This document shows, piece after piece, positions 1 through 7,916 of a DNA stretch of 64,000 nucleotides. Every line of letters starts with the position of its first letter. Positions within the stretch are counted from its first letter, which is position 1. The DNA is taken from positions 1 to 64,000 of the forward strand of contig JAGNHN010000004.1 in assembly GCA_018001695.1 (NCBI GenBank), written 5' to 3'. The notes beneath the pieces are model-generated. The model did no database searches, was not told the origin of the DNA, and was given only the letters and a program-made list of their open reading frames with translations. The position numbers and the translations under genes are program-made. This DNA is from Lentimicrobiaceae bacterium. GTDB taxonomy: Bacteria; Bacteroidota; Bacteroidia; Bacteroidales; JAGNHN01.

Positions 1-1
1 G

Positions 2-241
2 ATGCGATGTTTTCCCAACCCGGTTAGCGACCATGTCAATGTTACCCTGCATCAGCCGCTCAGGGGGAGTTATCAGATTATGGACCTGAGCGGGCGGCTG
101 CTGCATAGCGGGATGCTTCAGCCCGCCGAAGCGAGCCACCGTATAGGCCTTCCTCCCCTGCCATCGGGGGTGTATTTGCTCCAGGTAAGCAGCAAGGATG
201 GTAGGGTGTTTTGTGAGAAGCTGGTCGTGACTCGGCCTTAA
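2..241 (+). CDS. C-terminal end of a T9SS-secreted protein (partial)
   Basis: This reading frame is open to the left edge of the window, so only the last 79 residues of a larger protein are present. They form a complete type A sorting domain of the type IX secretion system: an FPNPVSD entry motif, then alternating beta strands with the typical MDLSGRLL turn, PSGVYLLQV and a final EKLVV strand. In this family the tail directs a Sec-exported protein through the T9SS outer-membrane translocon, after which it is removed or lipid-modified. The catalytic or binding part lies outside the window, so its function cannot be stated. Confidence 0.85.
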   Translation: MRCFPNPVSDHVNVTLHQPLRGSYQIMDLSGRLLHSGMLQPAEASHRIGLPPLPSGVYLLQVSSKDGRVFCEKLVVTRP

Positions 242-601
242 TAACCACATTACTTGTTGGTTTATATAAGTAACACTGCGTTTATTATTGCCTTGGAATG
301 CCTGATTCGGCTTGCTTTCACAGTTATGGCTTAAGTTAATGAAATGTACCACCCTGGCTTCATGACAGGTATTAGTCAATGCAGTTCCCTAGCTGCATGC
401 AGCAGAAAGTTATCCTGTTGCATGTATCTTTATAGAAACGGTCTATTCTTTGATTATTAAACATTATATTTACTTAATAGAAGATCTAAGAATATGTAGA
501 ATACGTCTATTGTAGCTCTCACGCATACACTATTCATCAGCATGCTGTCATCGTTCTTCTCTTGTTATATTTGCAGGGGTGCTCAATAATATTTTCAGAT
601 C
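242..601. other. AT-rich intergenic region, no gene seen
   Basis: This is a 360-base gap between two T9SS cargo genes. It is clearly more AT-rich than the flanking coding DNA and holds no convincing reading frame, tRNA or hairpin terminator. The only recognisable element is a Bacteroidota-type promoter box near its right end, listed separately. Confidence 0.6.
566..573 (+). promoter_or_regulatory. Candidate -7 promoter element for the SGNH/lectin gene
   Basis: TATATTTG matches the Bacteroidota -7 consensus TAnnTTTG exactly and lies 28 bases before the ATG at 602. No good TTTG was found at the expected -33 position, so this is a partial match only. Confidence 0.4.
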
Positions 602-2242
602 ATGATATCTGTTGTTAGTCGTTTATTGCAATTGGAGCTTTTGATATGCCTCTCCACCACGATGCTGCTGGCAGCCCCTGATCGTTTGCAGGCGCAGACG
701 AAGACCCGCAAAGTATTGTTCCTGGGAAACAGTTATACGGCTTCCAATAACCTGCCGGTCTGGGTTGAAGATCTGGCGGCCTCTGTGGGCGACAGCCTCA
801 TCTGGCAGGCCGTTACACCTGGGGGACAAACCCTGATGAACCACGTCAATGACGCCCAGGTGCAGGCCGCCATCCAGCAGGGCGGTTGGGATTTCATCGT
901 GCTGCAGGAGCAAAGTCAGATTCCTGTGATCCCTTACCACCGTGAGAACCTGATGTTGCCGGCTGCCGATGCCCTGGGTCAGCTTAGAAACCTCTATTCT
1001 CCTACGGCCGGACTGCTGTTCTTCATGACCTGGGGCAGGGAGCAGGGCGGCCAGCAATGCGCCAACGGCTATTGCAGCTTTCCATTTGCTGATTTCTTTG
1101 GATACCAGGACACCCTCACCTGGGCTTACCTGCGTGCCGCTGATTCGGTCGCCGGCGCCGTAGCACCGGCGGGGGAGATGTGGCGGGAGGCCATGCTGCA
1201 ACACACCACATCCCTGCCGCCCTTGCAGCTCTTCTCAGGCGATGGCGCTCATCCATCCGTGCAGGGAACCTACCTGACAGCCTTGACGATGTTCAGCTGC
1301 ATGTTTGGAAAGCTGACGCAGGCGGTGCCGTATCAGCCTTCTGGCATAGCCCCAGCCCTGGATCAGTATTTTCGCCAGATCGTCGACGCCAACGTATGGC
1401 CAAAGAAACAGCTGTGGGGCCTTAGCGGTGGACCGGCAAGCGGTTGCGCTGACACTGCCAATATCTACACCTTTACGTTTGATGGAAGAACCTATGAGGT
1501 GATACGCGAGAAGCAAACCTGGGCCAATGCCGCAGCCTGCGCGGTCGAGAGAGGCGGTAAGCTGGTGGAGATCAACAGCCAGGCTGAGCAGGATACGGTC
1601 TACCATGCCATCATCAACGGGGCCGGTGTACCGGTGAATTATACCTCTATCCCCAATGGCGGCGGCATCGCCTATGTATGGACAGGCGCCACCGATCAGC
1701 AGGTGGAAGGCACCTGGCGCTGGGATGGCGACAACGATGGCAGCGGACTGCATTTCTGGACCGGACAAGGCGCCAATGGAGCCAACAATGGCGTCGTCGT
1801 CGGGGGGGCTTTTGTGAACTGGGGCGGCAAAAGCACCGGCACCATGCGGGAACCGGATGACTATGGAAACAACCAGGATTGCGCCGCCATTGGCCTGGCG
1901 GGTTGGCCTGCAGGTACCGGCCTCCTGGGCATCGCCGGCGAATGGAATGACATCATCTCCTCAAGCCTGCTGTATTATGTCGTGGAATATGACAGCCTGG
2001 TGACGGGCCTTGGCAGGATTCATCCGGCGCCGGAAGTGGACATCTATCCCAATCCTGCACGTCACGAGATCCTTGTTCAGGCAGATAAACTCGAAAAAGT
2101 TGAACTGATGGACCTGCAAGGCCGACGCCTCCTGACATCCAATAGCACCCGTATTGCGCTCCAGGACGTTCCGGCAGGTCTATACCTGATGCGCATACAG
2201 GCGGGTGGCAGGATGACTGTCAGGAAGCTCATCATCCAATGA
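602..2242 (+). CDS. Secreted SGNH/GDSL-like esterase fused to a C-type lectin domain, with T9SS sorting tail
   Basis: A 546-residue exported protein with three parts. A signal peptide ends near LQAQ (residue 32). Residues ~37-250 resemble an SGNH-type hydrolase: a GNSYT block with candidate nucleophile Ser44, and a GDGAHPS block giving the Asp214/His217 pair. Residues ~285-465 look like a C-type lectin-like fold, with a WANAAACAVERGG helix, an EPD loop and the WND signature in GEWNDI. The last ~70 residues are a T9SS type A sorting domain (YPNPARHE, GLYLMRI). Enzymes of this fold remove acyl groups from glycans or act as lipases; the lectin part suggests surface-bound carbohydrate as target, which is inference. 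Not every SGNH block was checked, so catalytic competence is not certain. Confidence 0.8.
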   Translation: MISVVSRLLQLELLICLSTTMLLAAPDRLQAQTKTRKVLFLGNSYTASNNLPVWVEDLAASVGDSLIWQAVTPGGQTLMNHVNDAQVQAAIQQGGWDFIVLQEQSQIPVIPYHRENLMLPAADALGQLRNLYSPTAGLLFFMTWGREQGGQQCANGYCSFPFADFFGYQDTLTWAYLRAADSVAGAVAPAGEMWREAMLQHTTSLPPLQLFSGDGAHPSVQGTYLTALTMFSCMFGKLTQAVPYQPSGIAPALDQYFRQIVDANVWPKKQLWGLSGGPASGCADTANIYTFTFDGRTYEVIREKQTWANAAACAVERGGKLVEINSQAEQDTVYHAIINGAGVPVNYTSIPNGGGIAYVWTGATDQQVEGTWRWDGDNDGSGLHFWTGQGANGANNGVVVGGAFVNWGGKSTGTMREPDDYGNNQDCAAIGLAGWPAGTGLLGIAGEWNDIISSSLLYYVVEYDSLVTGLGRIHPAPEVDIYPNPARHEILVQADKLEKVELMDLQGRRLLTSNSTRIALQDVPAGLYLMRIQAGGRMTVRKLIIQ

Positions 2243-2292
2243 TACTCAGTAAGAACGATTTACATCACGTAATGCTGCAGAAGACAAGTTTT

Positions 2293-2320
2293 TTTGCCCG
2301 CACATTATTCCCTAGTTTTG
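2293..2320 (+). promoter_or_regulatory. Candidate promoter for the SIMPL gene
   Basis: TAGTTTTG at 2313-2320 matches the Bacteroidota -7 element TAnnTTTG exactly. A TTTG sits at 2293-2296, but the 16-base spacing is shorter than the usual 19-21. The predicted start site lies about 45 bases before the ATG at 2372, which argues against the upstream in-frame ATG at 2294 being the true start. Confidence 0.4.
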
Positions 2321-2371
2321 AAGCGTTATTGTGCATCAGCGATCAAGTTTATCCCTAATACCCATAAGACC

Positions 2372-3103
2372 ATGAAATCAAGCATCGGCAGTATCCTGAT
2401 CTCCCTGGCTATCCTGGGCTCTGCCCTGGTTTTTGCCCAGGCGTTTAAGAACAGACATAAATCCAATAACACCATCTCTGTTACCGGATTGGGCAGCAAA
2501 GACTTCGTCTCGGATCTTATCGTCTGGAGTGGCTCCTTTTTTCAGAAAGATATGGACCTGAAAGTGGCGTATGCACAGCTTGACAAAGACCGGGAAGCAA
2601 TACGTAATTACATGATATCCAAAGGACTTAGTATGGAAAATATGGTGTTTTCCTCCGTGGATATCAATAAAGAATATGAAAACGTTTACGACCAGAATGG
2701 CAACCGCATCAAGTCTGTCTTTACCGGTTACCGGCTCAGGCAAGCGGTTCAGATTGAGTCCAATGAGGTCGACAAAGTGGAGAGCATCTCCAGGGAGGTG
2801 ACCGAGCTGATCAATGCCGGCATCGAGTTCTATTCTGATTATCCGCAATACTATTACACCAAACTGGCTGAACTGAAGATTGAAATGATCGCAGAAGCCA
2901 CGAAAGATGCCAATGTGCGCGCAACGCGCATCGCCGAAAACGCCGGCAGCAGGGTAGGGCGACTGAAGAATGCGCGCATGGGTGTTTTTCAGATTGTGGC
3001 ACAGAATTCGAGCGAGGAGTATACCTGGGGCGGTTCATTCAATACCAGCTCGAAGCGCAAGACAGCTACCATCACCGTGAGTCTGGAATATGAAACCAAA
3101 TAG
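2372..3103 (+). CDS. SIMPL domain-containing (DUF541) protein
   Basis: This 243-residue protein has one N-terminal hydrophobic segment (about residues 5-24, ending ALVFAQAF), either a signal peptide or a membrane anchor. The remainder reads as a SIMPL/DUF541 domain, beginning with the typical ISVTGLG strand and ending in a TATITVSLEYE strand. Family members are periplasmic or envelope proteins of unclear biochemical role; some are linked to oxidative-stress tolerance. The start at 2372 is preferred to the in-frame ATG at 2294 because the hydrophobic segment begins here and a promoter-like box overlaps the longer version. ilvA follows 48 bases later on the same strand. Confidence 0.85.
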   Translation: MKSSIGSILISLAILGSALVFAQAFKNRHKSNNTISVTGLGSKDFVSDLIVWSGSFFQKDMDLKVAYAQLDKDREAIRNYMISKGLSMENMVFSSVDINKEYENVYDQNGNRIKSVFTGYRLRQAVQIESNEVDKVESISREVTELINAGIEFYSDYPQYYYTKLAELKIEMIAEATKDANVRATRIAENAGSRVGRLKNARMGVFQIVAQNSSEEYTWGGSFNTSSKRKTATITVSLEYETK

Positions 3104-3151
3104 CAGATCATCCATTTCCTGAACCCCGGCTTTTGTCAAATTCCATAAGGT

Positions 3152-4387
3152 ATGCGTTATAAAAATGTGGAGGCTGAATTACCTCAGTTTTCCGATATCA
3201 TCGAAGCCCAGGGCCGCTTGAGGGAGGTTGTCAAGGTGACGCCGCTGGAGATCAGCCAGTCGTTCTCAGATATGGCAGGTGCCAGGGTGTTCCTCAAACT
3301 GGAGAACCTGCAAAAAACCGGGTCTTTCAAAGTCAGGGGAGCTTACAATATGATCTCCTGCCTGAGACCGGAGGAAAAGGAGCGGGGGGTGATCTGTGCT
3401 TCGGCCGGTAACCATGCCCAGGGGGTGGCGTATGCCGCATCCAGGTTGGGCGTGAAGAGCAAAGTTTTTATGCCCATGTTTGCCCCACCGCTGAAAGTGG
3501 TGGCAACCAGGTCATATGGCGCTGAAGTTGAGTTGGTGGGGAGAACCTTTGACGATGCTTACAAGGCTGCTTTGGAATATGCGGATACAAGTGGGGCTGT
3601 TTTTATCCCCCCTTTTAATGATCCCGCCATCATTGCAGGGACCGGGACGCTTGGGCTGGAAATATTTGAGCAATGCAGGGAAATGGAGTTTGTCTTCGTC
3701 CCTATCGGGGGTGGTGGACTGATCTCCGGGATCGCGATAGCGCTTAAGAATCTGAACCCAAAGATCAAGGTGATAGGTGTGGAGGCTGATGGCGCGCAAA
3801 GCATGAAGGCATCGGTCGACAAAGGAGAAATCGTTGCCTTAACAAGTGTTAACACCATAGCGGATGGGATAGCGGTAAAGTCATGTGGCAACCTCAATTT
3901 CGAAGCGGTGCGCAGGTATGTGGATGATATTGTGGTGGTTAATGATGCTGAAATGGCCCGTACGGCTTACCTCTTGCTGCAGCGGGCCAAGATCCTGGCG
4001 GAGCCGGCCGGCGTGGCATCCATGGCGGCTGTCTTGTATCAGAAGATCGATATTGCAGGCAAATGCGTCGTCCCGGTCATCAGCGGGGGCAATGTCAATA
4101 TGAGCATACTCGAGCAAATCCTCGACAAAGGGGTCATGGACCAGGGCTACCGCGCCCGGATTTCCGTTCTGATCCCCGACCTGGCCGGTATGCTGAAGCA
4201 AATCCTGGAAATCCTGGACAAAGTGCGCGCCAGCGTGCATGAAATAAGGCATGAACGCTCTACCTCACGCGTTCCGGTAGGTTATGTCCAGGTCATCATT
4301 ACCTTCAACCTGCAGGATACGGAGCAACTCTCGACCATCCTCAGGGAGCTGGATGAAAACGAGATGAAATATCAGATACTGAAATAG
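3152..4387 (+). CDS. ilvA: Threonine ammonia-lyase (threonine dehydratase), short IlvA form
   Basis: This enzyme converts L-threonine to 2-oxobutanoate and ammonia, the first committed step towards isoleucine, using pyridoxal phosphate in the cytoplasm. The 411 residues comprise a PLP fold type II catalytic domain (about 1-320) and one ACT-like regulatory domain (about 330-411). The Schiff-base lysine is Lys60 in KTGSFKVRGAYN, and the phosphate-binding glycine loop GGGGLISG is near residue 189. The length matches the shorter IlvA class with a single regulatory domain rather than the ~515-residue E. coli type. No other ilv genes are adjacent, so this copy is not part of an isoleucine operon here. 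The ATG at 3152 places the catalytic domain at the expected distance. Confidence 0.95.
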   Translation: MRYKNVEAELPQFSDIIEAQGRLREVVKVTPLEISQSFSDMAGARVFLKLENLQKTGSFKVRGAYNMISCLRPEEKERGVICASAGNHAQGVAYAASRLGVKSKVFMPMFAPPLKVVATRSYGAEVELVGRTFDDAYKAALEYADTSGAVFIPPFNDPAIIAGTGTLGLEIFEQCREMEFVFVPIGGGGLISGIAIALKNLNPKIKVIGVEADGAQSMKASVDKGEIVALTSVNTIADGIAVKSCGNLNFEAVRRYVDDIVVVNDAEMARTAYLLLQRAKILAEPAGVASMAAVLYQKIDIAGKCVVPVISGGNVNMSILEQILDKGVMDQGYRARISVLIPDLAGMLKQILEILDKVRASVHEIRHERSTSRVPVGYVQVIITFNLQDTEQLSTILRELDENEMKYQILK

Positions 4388-4465
4388 CCATCGCGGAGAA
4401 AACATTGTTTTGTGTTATAGATGTCTTGTCTATTGATATTCTGTCTTATTTGACCTGGTTTTTAC

Positions 4466-4473
4466 TATTTTTG
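4466..4473 (+). promoter_or_regulatory. Candidate -7 promoter element for the PqqD/kinase operon
   Basis: TATTTTTG matches TAnnTTTG exactly, 49 bases before the ATG at 4523, in an AT-rich gap after ilvA. No well-spaced -33 TTTG was seen. It would drive the four-gene operon 4523-10408. Confidence 0.4.
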
Positions 4474-4522
4474 TTACCCCTTATTTAAACATCAGATTAT
4501 TCCAGATAAATCAATCATTGCA

Positions 4523-4972
4523 ATGAGTGAATTCTATATACTCAACCTTCCCCATGTGGTGCATGATACCATTGATGGTGAGACCATCATTGTAAACCTG
4601 AAGAACGGCAATTATTACAGTTTTGATAAAGCGGGAGTGTCAATCTGGACGCTGATTCTTGAAGGAGGTGATTTTGCTTTCCTTCGCCAGATAATGCATA
4701 CCGCAGCGAATTGGGAGAAAAAGGAAATTCAGGACTGGCTTGATCCTTTTCTGGCGCAATTGATCAAAGAAGGACTGATACTTAAGCAAACTCAGTTGCC
4801 TGATGATACGCCGGTACCAGATGAAAATGTCTACACATCGCTGGTTCAATCATGGACTGATGTCATAGATGTGCCTGTTCTTCATAGGTATGAAAACCTG
4901 CAGGATATGCTGTTTCTGGATCCCATTCATGATACCAATGAGCAGGGTTGGCCTTCGGGTATTATCGACTAA
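4523..4972 (+). CDS. PqqD-family peptide-binding protein
   Basis: This 149-residue protein contains a PqqD-like domain in its first ~95 residues: a DGETIIVNLKNGNYYSFD hairpin, then GVSIWTLI and helices ending in LIKEGLI. PqqD and related RiPP-recognition domains bind the leader of a precursor peptide and present it to modifying enzymes; stand-alone versions also occur beside HprK-related kinases and NTP_transf_5 proteins. That is the arrangement here, with the NTP_transf_5 gene starting nine bases downstream. The last ~50 residues have no recognised domain. No precursor peptide gene was found in the 135 bases upstream or elsewhere nearby, so the substrate is unknown. Confidence 0.75.
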   Translation: MSEFYILNLPHVVHDTIDGETIIVNLKNGNYYSFDKAGVSIWTLILEGGDFAFLRQIMHTAANWEKKEIQDWLDPFLAQLIKEGLILKQTQLPDDTPVPDENVYTSLVQSWTDVIDVPVLHRYENLQDMLFLDPIHDTNEQGWPSGIID

Positions 4973-4981
4973 CATCATGGC

Positions 4982-6193
4982 ATGAGCAATCAGTTGGATA
5001 CCAGCCCTCTTCTGATACCGGACCTCAAATGGCCCAGGGGGGGAGGCAGTCCATTCCCGGACAGCGACCAGACGCTGCTGCTGCATGCCGCGCTTGGGAA
5101 GCGGGACCTGGCCCTTACATCCTGGGAATCCTGGAAATCGCGGAACGACATCATGGGGCAGCTGGATTACGGAAGCTTCCGGATGTTGCCCATGGTTTAC
5201 CGTCAACTTATGCAGTATGGACTGGACGACCCCCTGCTGCCCAGGTTGAAAGGCGTTTACCGCCAGTCCTGGTGTAAGAACCAGCACTTGATACATGCGG
5301 TGGCTGGCCTCTCACAGGCTTTTGAATCATATGGTATTCCAACCATGGTTCTGAAGGGATTGCCATTGAGTATTCTTTACTATAAGGATACAGGCATCAG
5401 GCCCATGTCGGATGCCGATGTCCTCATCCCATTGCGGCATGCTGCCAGGGCCATTGAGGTGCTGGAAGAGGCGGGATGGAGATCACCCAAGCCGGAGGAC
5501 ATCCCCTTCAATATCCGTTATGGCAAAAGCATGCCTTTCATCAACGATGGCGGCATGGAGTTTGACCTGCACTGGCATCCTTTTTTTGAATCACATAGCG
5601 AAGAAAGCGACCAGGGCTTCTGGGACAGATCACAGGTGGTTCAGTATCATCAGCTTACGAGCAGGTGCATGGGCCCGGCAGATACGCTGCTGCATGTCCT
5701 GATCCATGGTATGCGCTGGAACCCGGATCCGCCCATTCGCTGGATTCCCGATGCCTGCACGATACTGAGGACAGCGACGGACATCGACTGGGAGGTATTC
5801 CTGAATGAAGTCGTGAAGCTGCGCCTGGCCATACCTGCGAAAACGGCACTGCACTACCTCGCGTCTGAATTTGGGCAGGAGATACCCCCAGCCGTGAATG
5901 AAGAGCTCAACAAACTGCGGGTGGGTTTCGCGGAAAAATATGTCTTCCGGCATCACCTGAAAGAAGATGCCGAATCCCTGCCGGAAGCCCTCATGCCCCG
6001 GTTGCGCTACCTGTTCAGTGTGTACCTTCGACAATCAACGAGATCCCATCTTCTGACGCAATTATTTGGTTTTATGCGCTTTCTGCTTTTCAGGACAGAG
6101 GGGAAGAACCGTTGGAAGATCCTTTGGTACTATTTTAACCCGAGTAAACAACCGGCAGGACGCCCTAAGCCGACTGCCCCCAAACAAACCTGA
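4982..6193 (+). CDS. NTP_transf_5-family nucleotidyltransferase-like protein
   Basis: This 403-residue protein matches the family of uncharacterised nucleotidyltransferases often found beside PqqD-like proteins and HprK-related kinases. The diagnostic stretch is at about residues 120-150: VLKG, then RPMSDADVLI, where the two aspartates of DADVL (about 143 and 145) would be the metal ligands. A further conserved-looking region is FDLHWHPF. In lasso-peptide clusters a related protein works with an HprK-like kinase to extend a phosphate on the peptide; no lasso cyclase is present here, so that role is only an analogy. The start ATG at 4982 lies nine bases after the PqqD stop. The next gene begins within a few bases of this stop. 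Confidence 0.75.
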   Translation: MSNQLDTSPLLIPDLKWPRGGGSPFPDSDQTLLLHAALGKRDLALTSWESWKSRNDIMGQLDYGSFRMLPMVYRQLMQYGLDDPLLPRLKGVYRQSWCKNQHLIHAVAGLSQAFESYGIPTMVLKGLPLSILYYKDTGIRPMSDADVLIPLRHAARAIEVLEEAGWRSPKPEDIPFNIRYGKSMPFINDGGMEFDLHWHPFFESHSEESDQGFWDRSQVVQYHQLTSRCMGPADTLLHVLIHGMRWNPDPPIRWIPDACTILRTATDIDWEVFLNEVVKLRLAIPAKTALHYLASEFGQEIPPAVNEELNKLRVGFAEKYVFRHHLKEDAESLPEALMPRLRYLFSVYLRQSTRSHLLTQLFGFMRFLLFRTEGKNRWKILWYYFNPSKQPAGRPKPTAPKQT

Positions 6194-6197
6194 AAGA

Positions 6198-7916
6198 TTG
6201 AAGGCAGGAACCGGACATAAACCCTATTTCTCGCGCAAGGCCTGGCGGTATTTTATGCAGTATTATGACGGACTGCATGGACGGCTCCTGATGGCAGCCG
6301 TTTTGTCATCCCTCCAGGTATTGCTGATCGTACCTGTCCTGTTCCTCGTTCGCCATGCCTTTGATGTCGTGATTCCGGAAGGAAACACGCGTTTCCTGGT
6401 CTATATCGGCCTGGGGATCTTCCTGCTTCGCATCCTGCAGGGTTTGGCTGCCTTATGGGTCAGAAGGATGAATGTCAACCTGATCAACAAAGCCATATGG
6501 AGGCTCAGAAGAGGGCTCCTTGAAAGGTTGTATCAGCTTTCTGTTGATTTTTACACCCACGAGGACCATCGCATTCTGCATGCGCGCATCGTGCAGGACT
6601 CGGAGCGCCTGACACACCTTAGCAATGCATTGGTATCCAGAATATTTCCTGCCGTCATCATCAGCCTGGCATTATGTATTGTCCTACTGTTTCTGAACGC
6701 TTATATCCTGCTGATCATTCTTTCCGTTAGCCCGGTGCTCTTCCTCGCCAACCGTGTGATGGGAAGGTATATCAGAGACCGGGTCGTGGGCTTTCAGCGG
6801 GTTTTTGAGCGATTCAGCAAAGGGGTTCTTTTTGTTCTGCGATACATGGACCTCACCCGGATCCAATCGGCACAACATATCGAGATTGACAAGCAATCGG
6901 AAGTGCTGGAAGAATTGCGTCACAGGACGGGCTCCATGACCATGATCTACGCGGTGAATGCACAAGTGCAGGAAGTGATCACCGGTATCTCAGGCATCCT
7001 CATCATCATCCTGGGCGGGGCGGCGGTCATCAAAGGCAGCATGACACTGGGAGATTTCCTCTCCTTCTACCTGGCAGCGGTTTATCTGAACAAGAATATC
7101 CAGACCATCACCTCTGCTTTCCCGGATGTCCTGGCAGGCAACGAATCCATGGTCACACTGCAGCGGCTCAGCGAAGAAGCCCTGGAAGAACCCTATCAGG
7201 GCAACCACTCCCTGCACTTCAAAGGTCAGCTGCGGCTGGATAAGGTGGTCTTCGGGTATGAGCAAAAAGTAGTCCTGAATGCCGTCGATCTGGTTATACA
7301 ACCCGGTACCCGGACTGCCATCATTGGTCCCAACGGGGCCGGTAAAACGACGCTGATCCAGCTGATCCTCGGCGCTTACAAACCCTGGTCGGGGACGATA
7401 CACGCCGATGGTTTCCCTTACGAAGCGCTCGATATGACGCAGTTGCGACAAGGTATGGGCGTAGTGATGCAACATCCGCTGTTGTTCTCCGGCAGTATCC
7501 GCGATAACATCACCTATGGCAGCCCGGATGTGAGCCAGTCTGATATCGAACAAGCCCTGCAGGTTGCCCGGGCGGATAGCTTTATCCATGGTTTGCCCCA
7601 GGGCATCGACAGCCAGATCGGAGAGGAGGGCGTAATGCTGTCAGGAGGGGAAAGGCAGCGCATTGCCATCGCGAGAGCATTGGTTCGTAAGCCTTCGCTG
7701 CTTATCCTTGATGAGCCTACCAATCACATTGACGGAGCGGATATCGGCAGGATCGTTGAAGGTTTGTCTTCCCTGCCCTTCCAGCCTGCTGTGTTGCTGA
7801 TTAGTCACGATACCCAGGTGATCAGGCTGGCTGACAGGGTTTATAGTATTGAAAATCAAATATTGAAAGAGATGAGCCATTCAGGCCATACCACCATACC
7901 GAAGGAGGAGAGATGA
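6198..7916 (+). CDS. ABC exporter: fused membrane and ATP-binding domains
   Basis: A half-transporter of the ABCB type, expected to work as a homodimer and export a substrate across the inner membrane. Residues ~15-310 carry the hydrophobic helices of an ABC exporter membrane domain, and residues ~340-560 the ATPase. The ATPase shows Walker A GPNGAGKTT, signature LSGGERQR, Walker B LLILDEPT and the ISHD switch. The frame stays open upstream to an ATG at 6066, but that would overlap the previous gene by 128 bases. A TTG at 6198, five bases past that stop, or an ATG at 6255 inside the elbow helix are better starts; 6198 is chosen tentatively. No peptidase C39 domain is present. The next gene overlaps by four bases (ATGA), so it likely exports the product of this operon. 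Confidence 0.85.
   Translation: MKAGTGHKPYFSRKAWRYFMQYYDGLHGRLLMAAVLSSLQVLLIVPVLFLVRHAFDVVIPEGNTRFLVYIGLGIFLLRILQGLAALWVRRMNVNLINKAIWRLRRGLLERLYQLSVDFYTHEDHRILHARIVQDSERLTHLSNALVSRIFPAVIISLALCIVLLFLNAYILLIILSVSPVLFLANRVMGRYIRDRVVGFQRVFERFSKGVLFVLRYMDLTRIQSAQHIEIDKQSEVLEELRHRTGSMTMIYAVNAQVQEVITGISGILIIILGGAAVIKGSMTLGDFLSFYLAAVYLNKNIQTITSAFPDVLAGNESMVTLQRLSEEALEEPYQGNHSLHFKGQLRLDKVVFGYEQKVVLNAVDLVIQPGTRTAIIGPNGAGKTTLIQLILGAYKPWSGTIHADGFPYEALDMTQLRQGMGVVMQHPLLFSGSIRDNITYGSPDVSQSDIEQALQVARADSFIHGLPQGIDSQIGEEGVMLSGGERQRIAIARALVRKPSLLILDEPTNHIDGADIGRIVEGLSSLPFQPAVLLISHDTQVIRLADRVYSIENQILKEMSHSGHTTIPKEER

Noticed and set aside
4388-4522. Possible RiPP precursor gene before the PqqD-like protein
   Set aside because: The only frame seen is about ten codons and has no leader/core pattern; no lasso cyclase or leader peptidase is present nearby.
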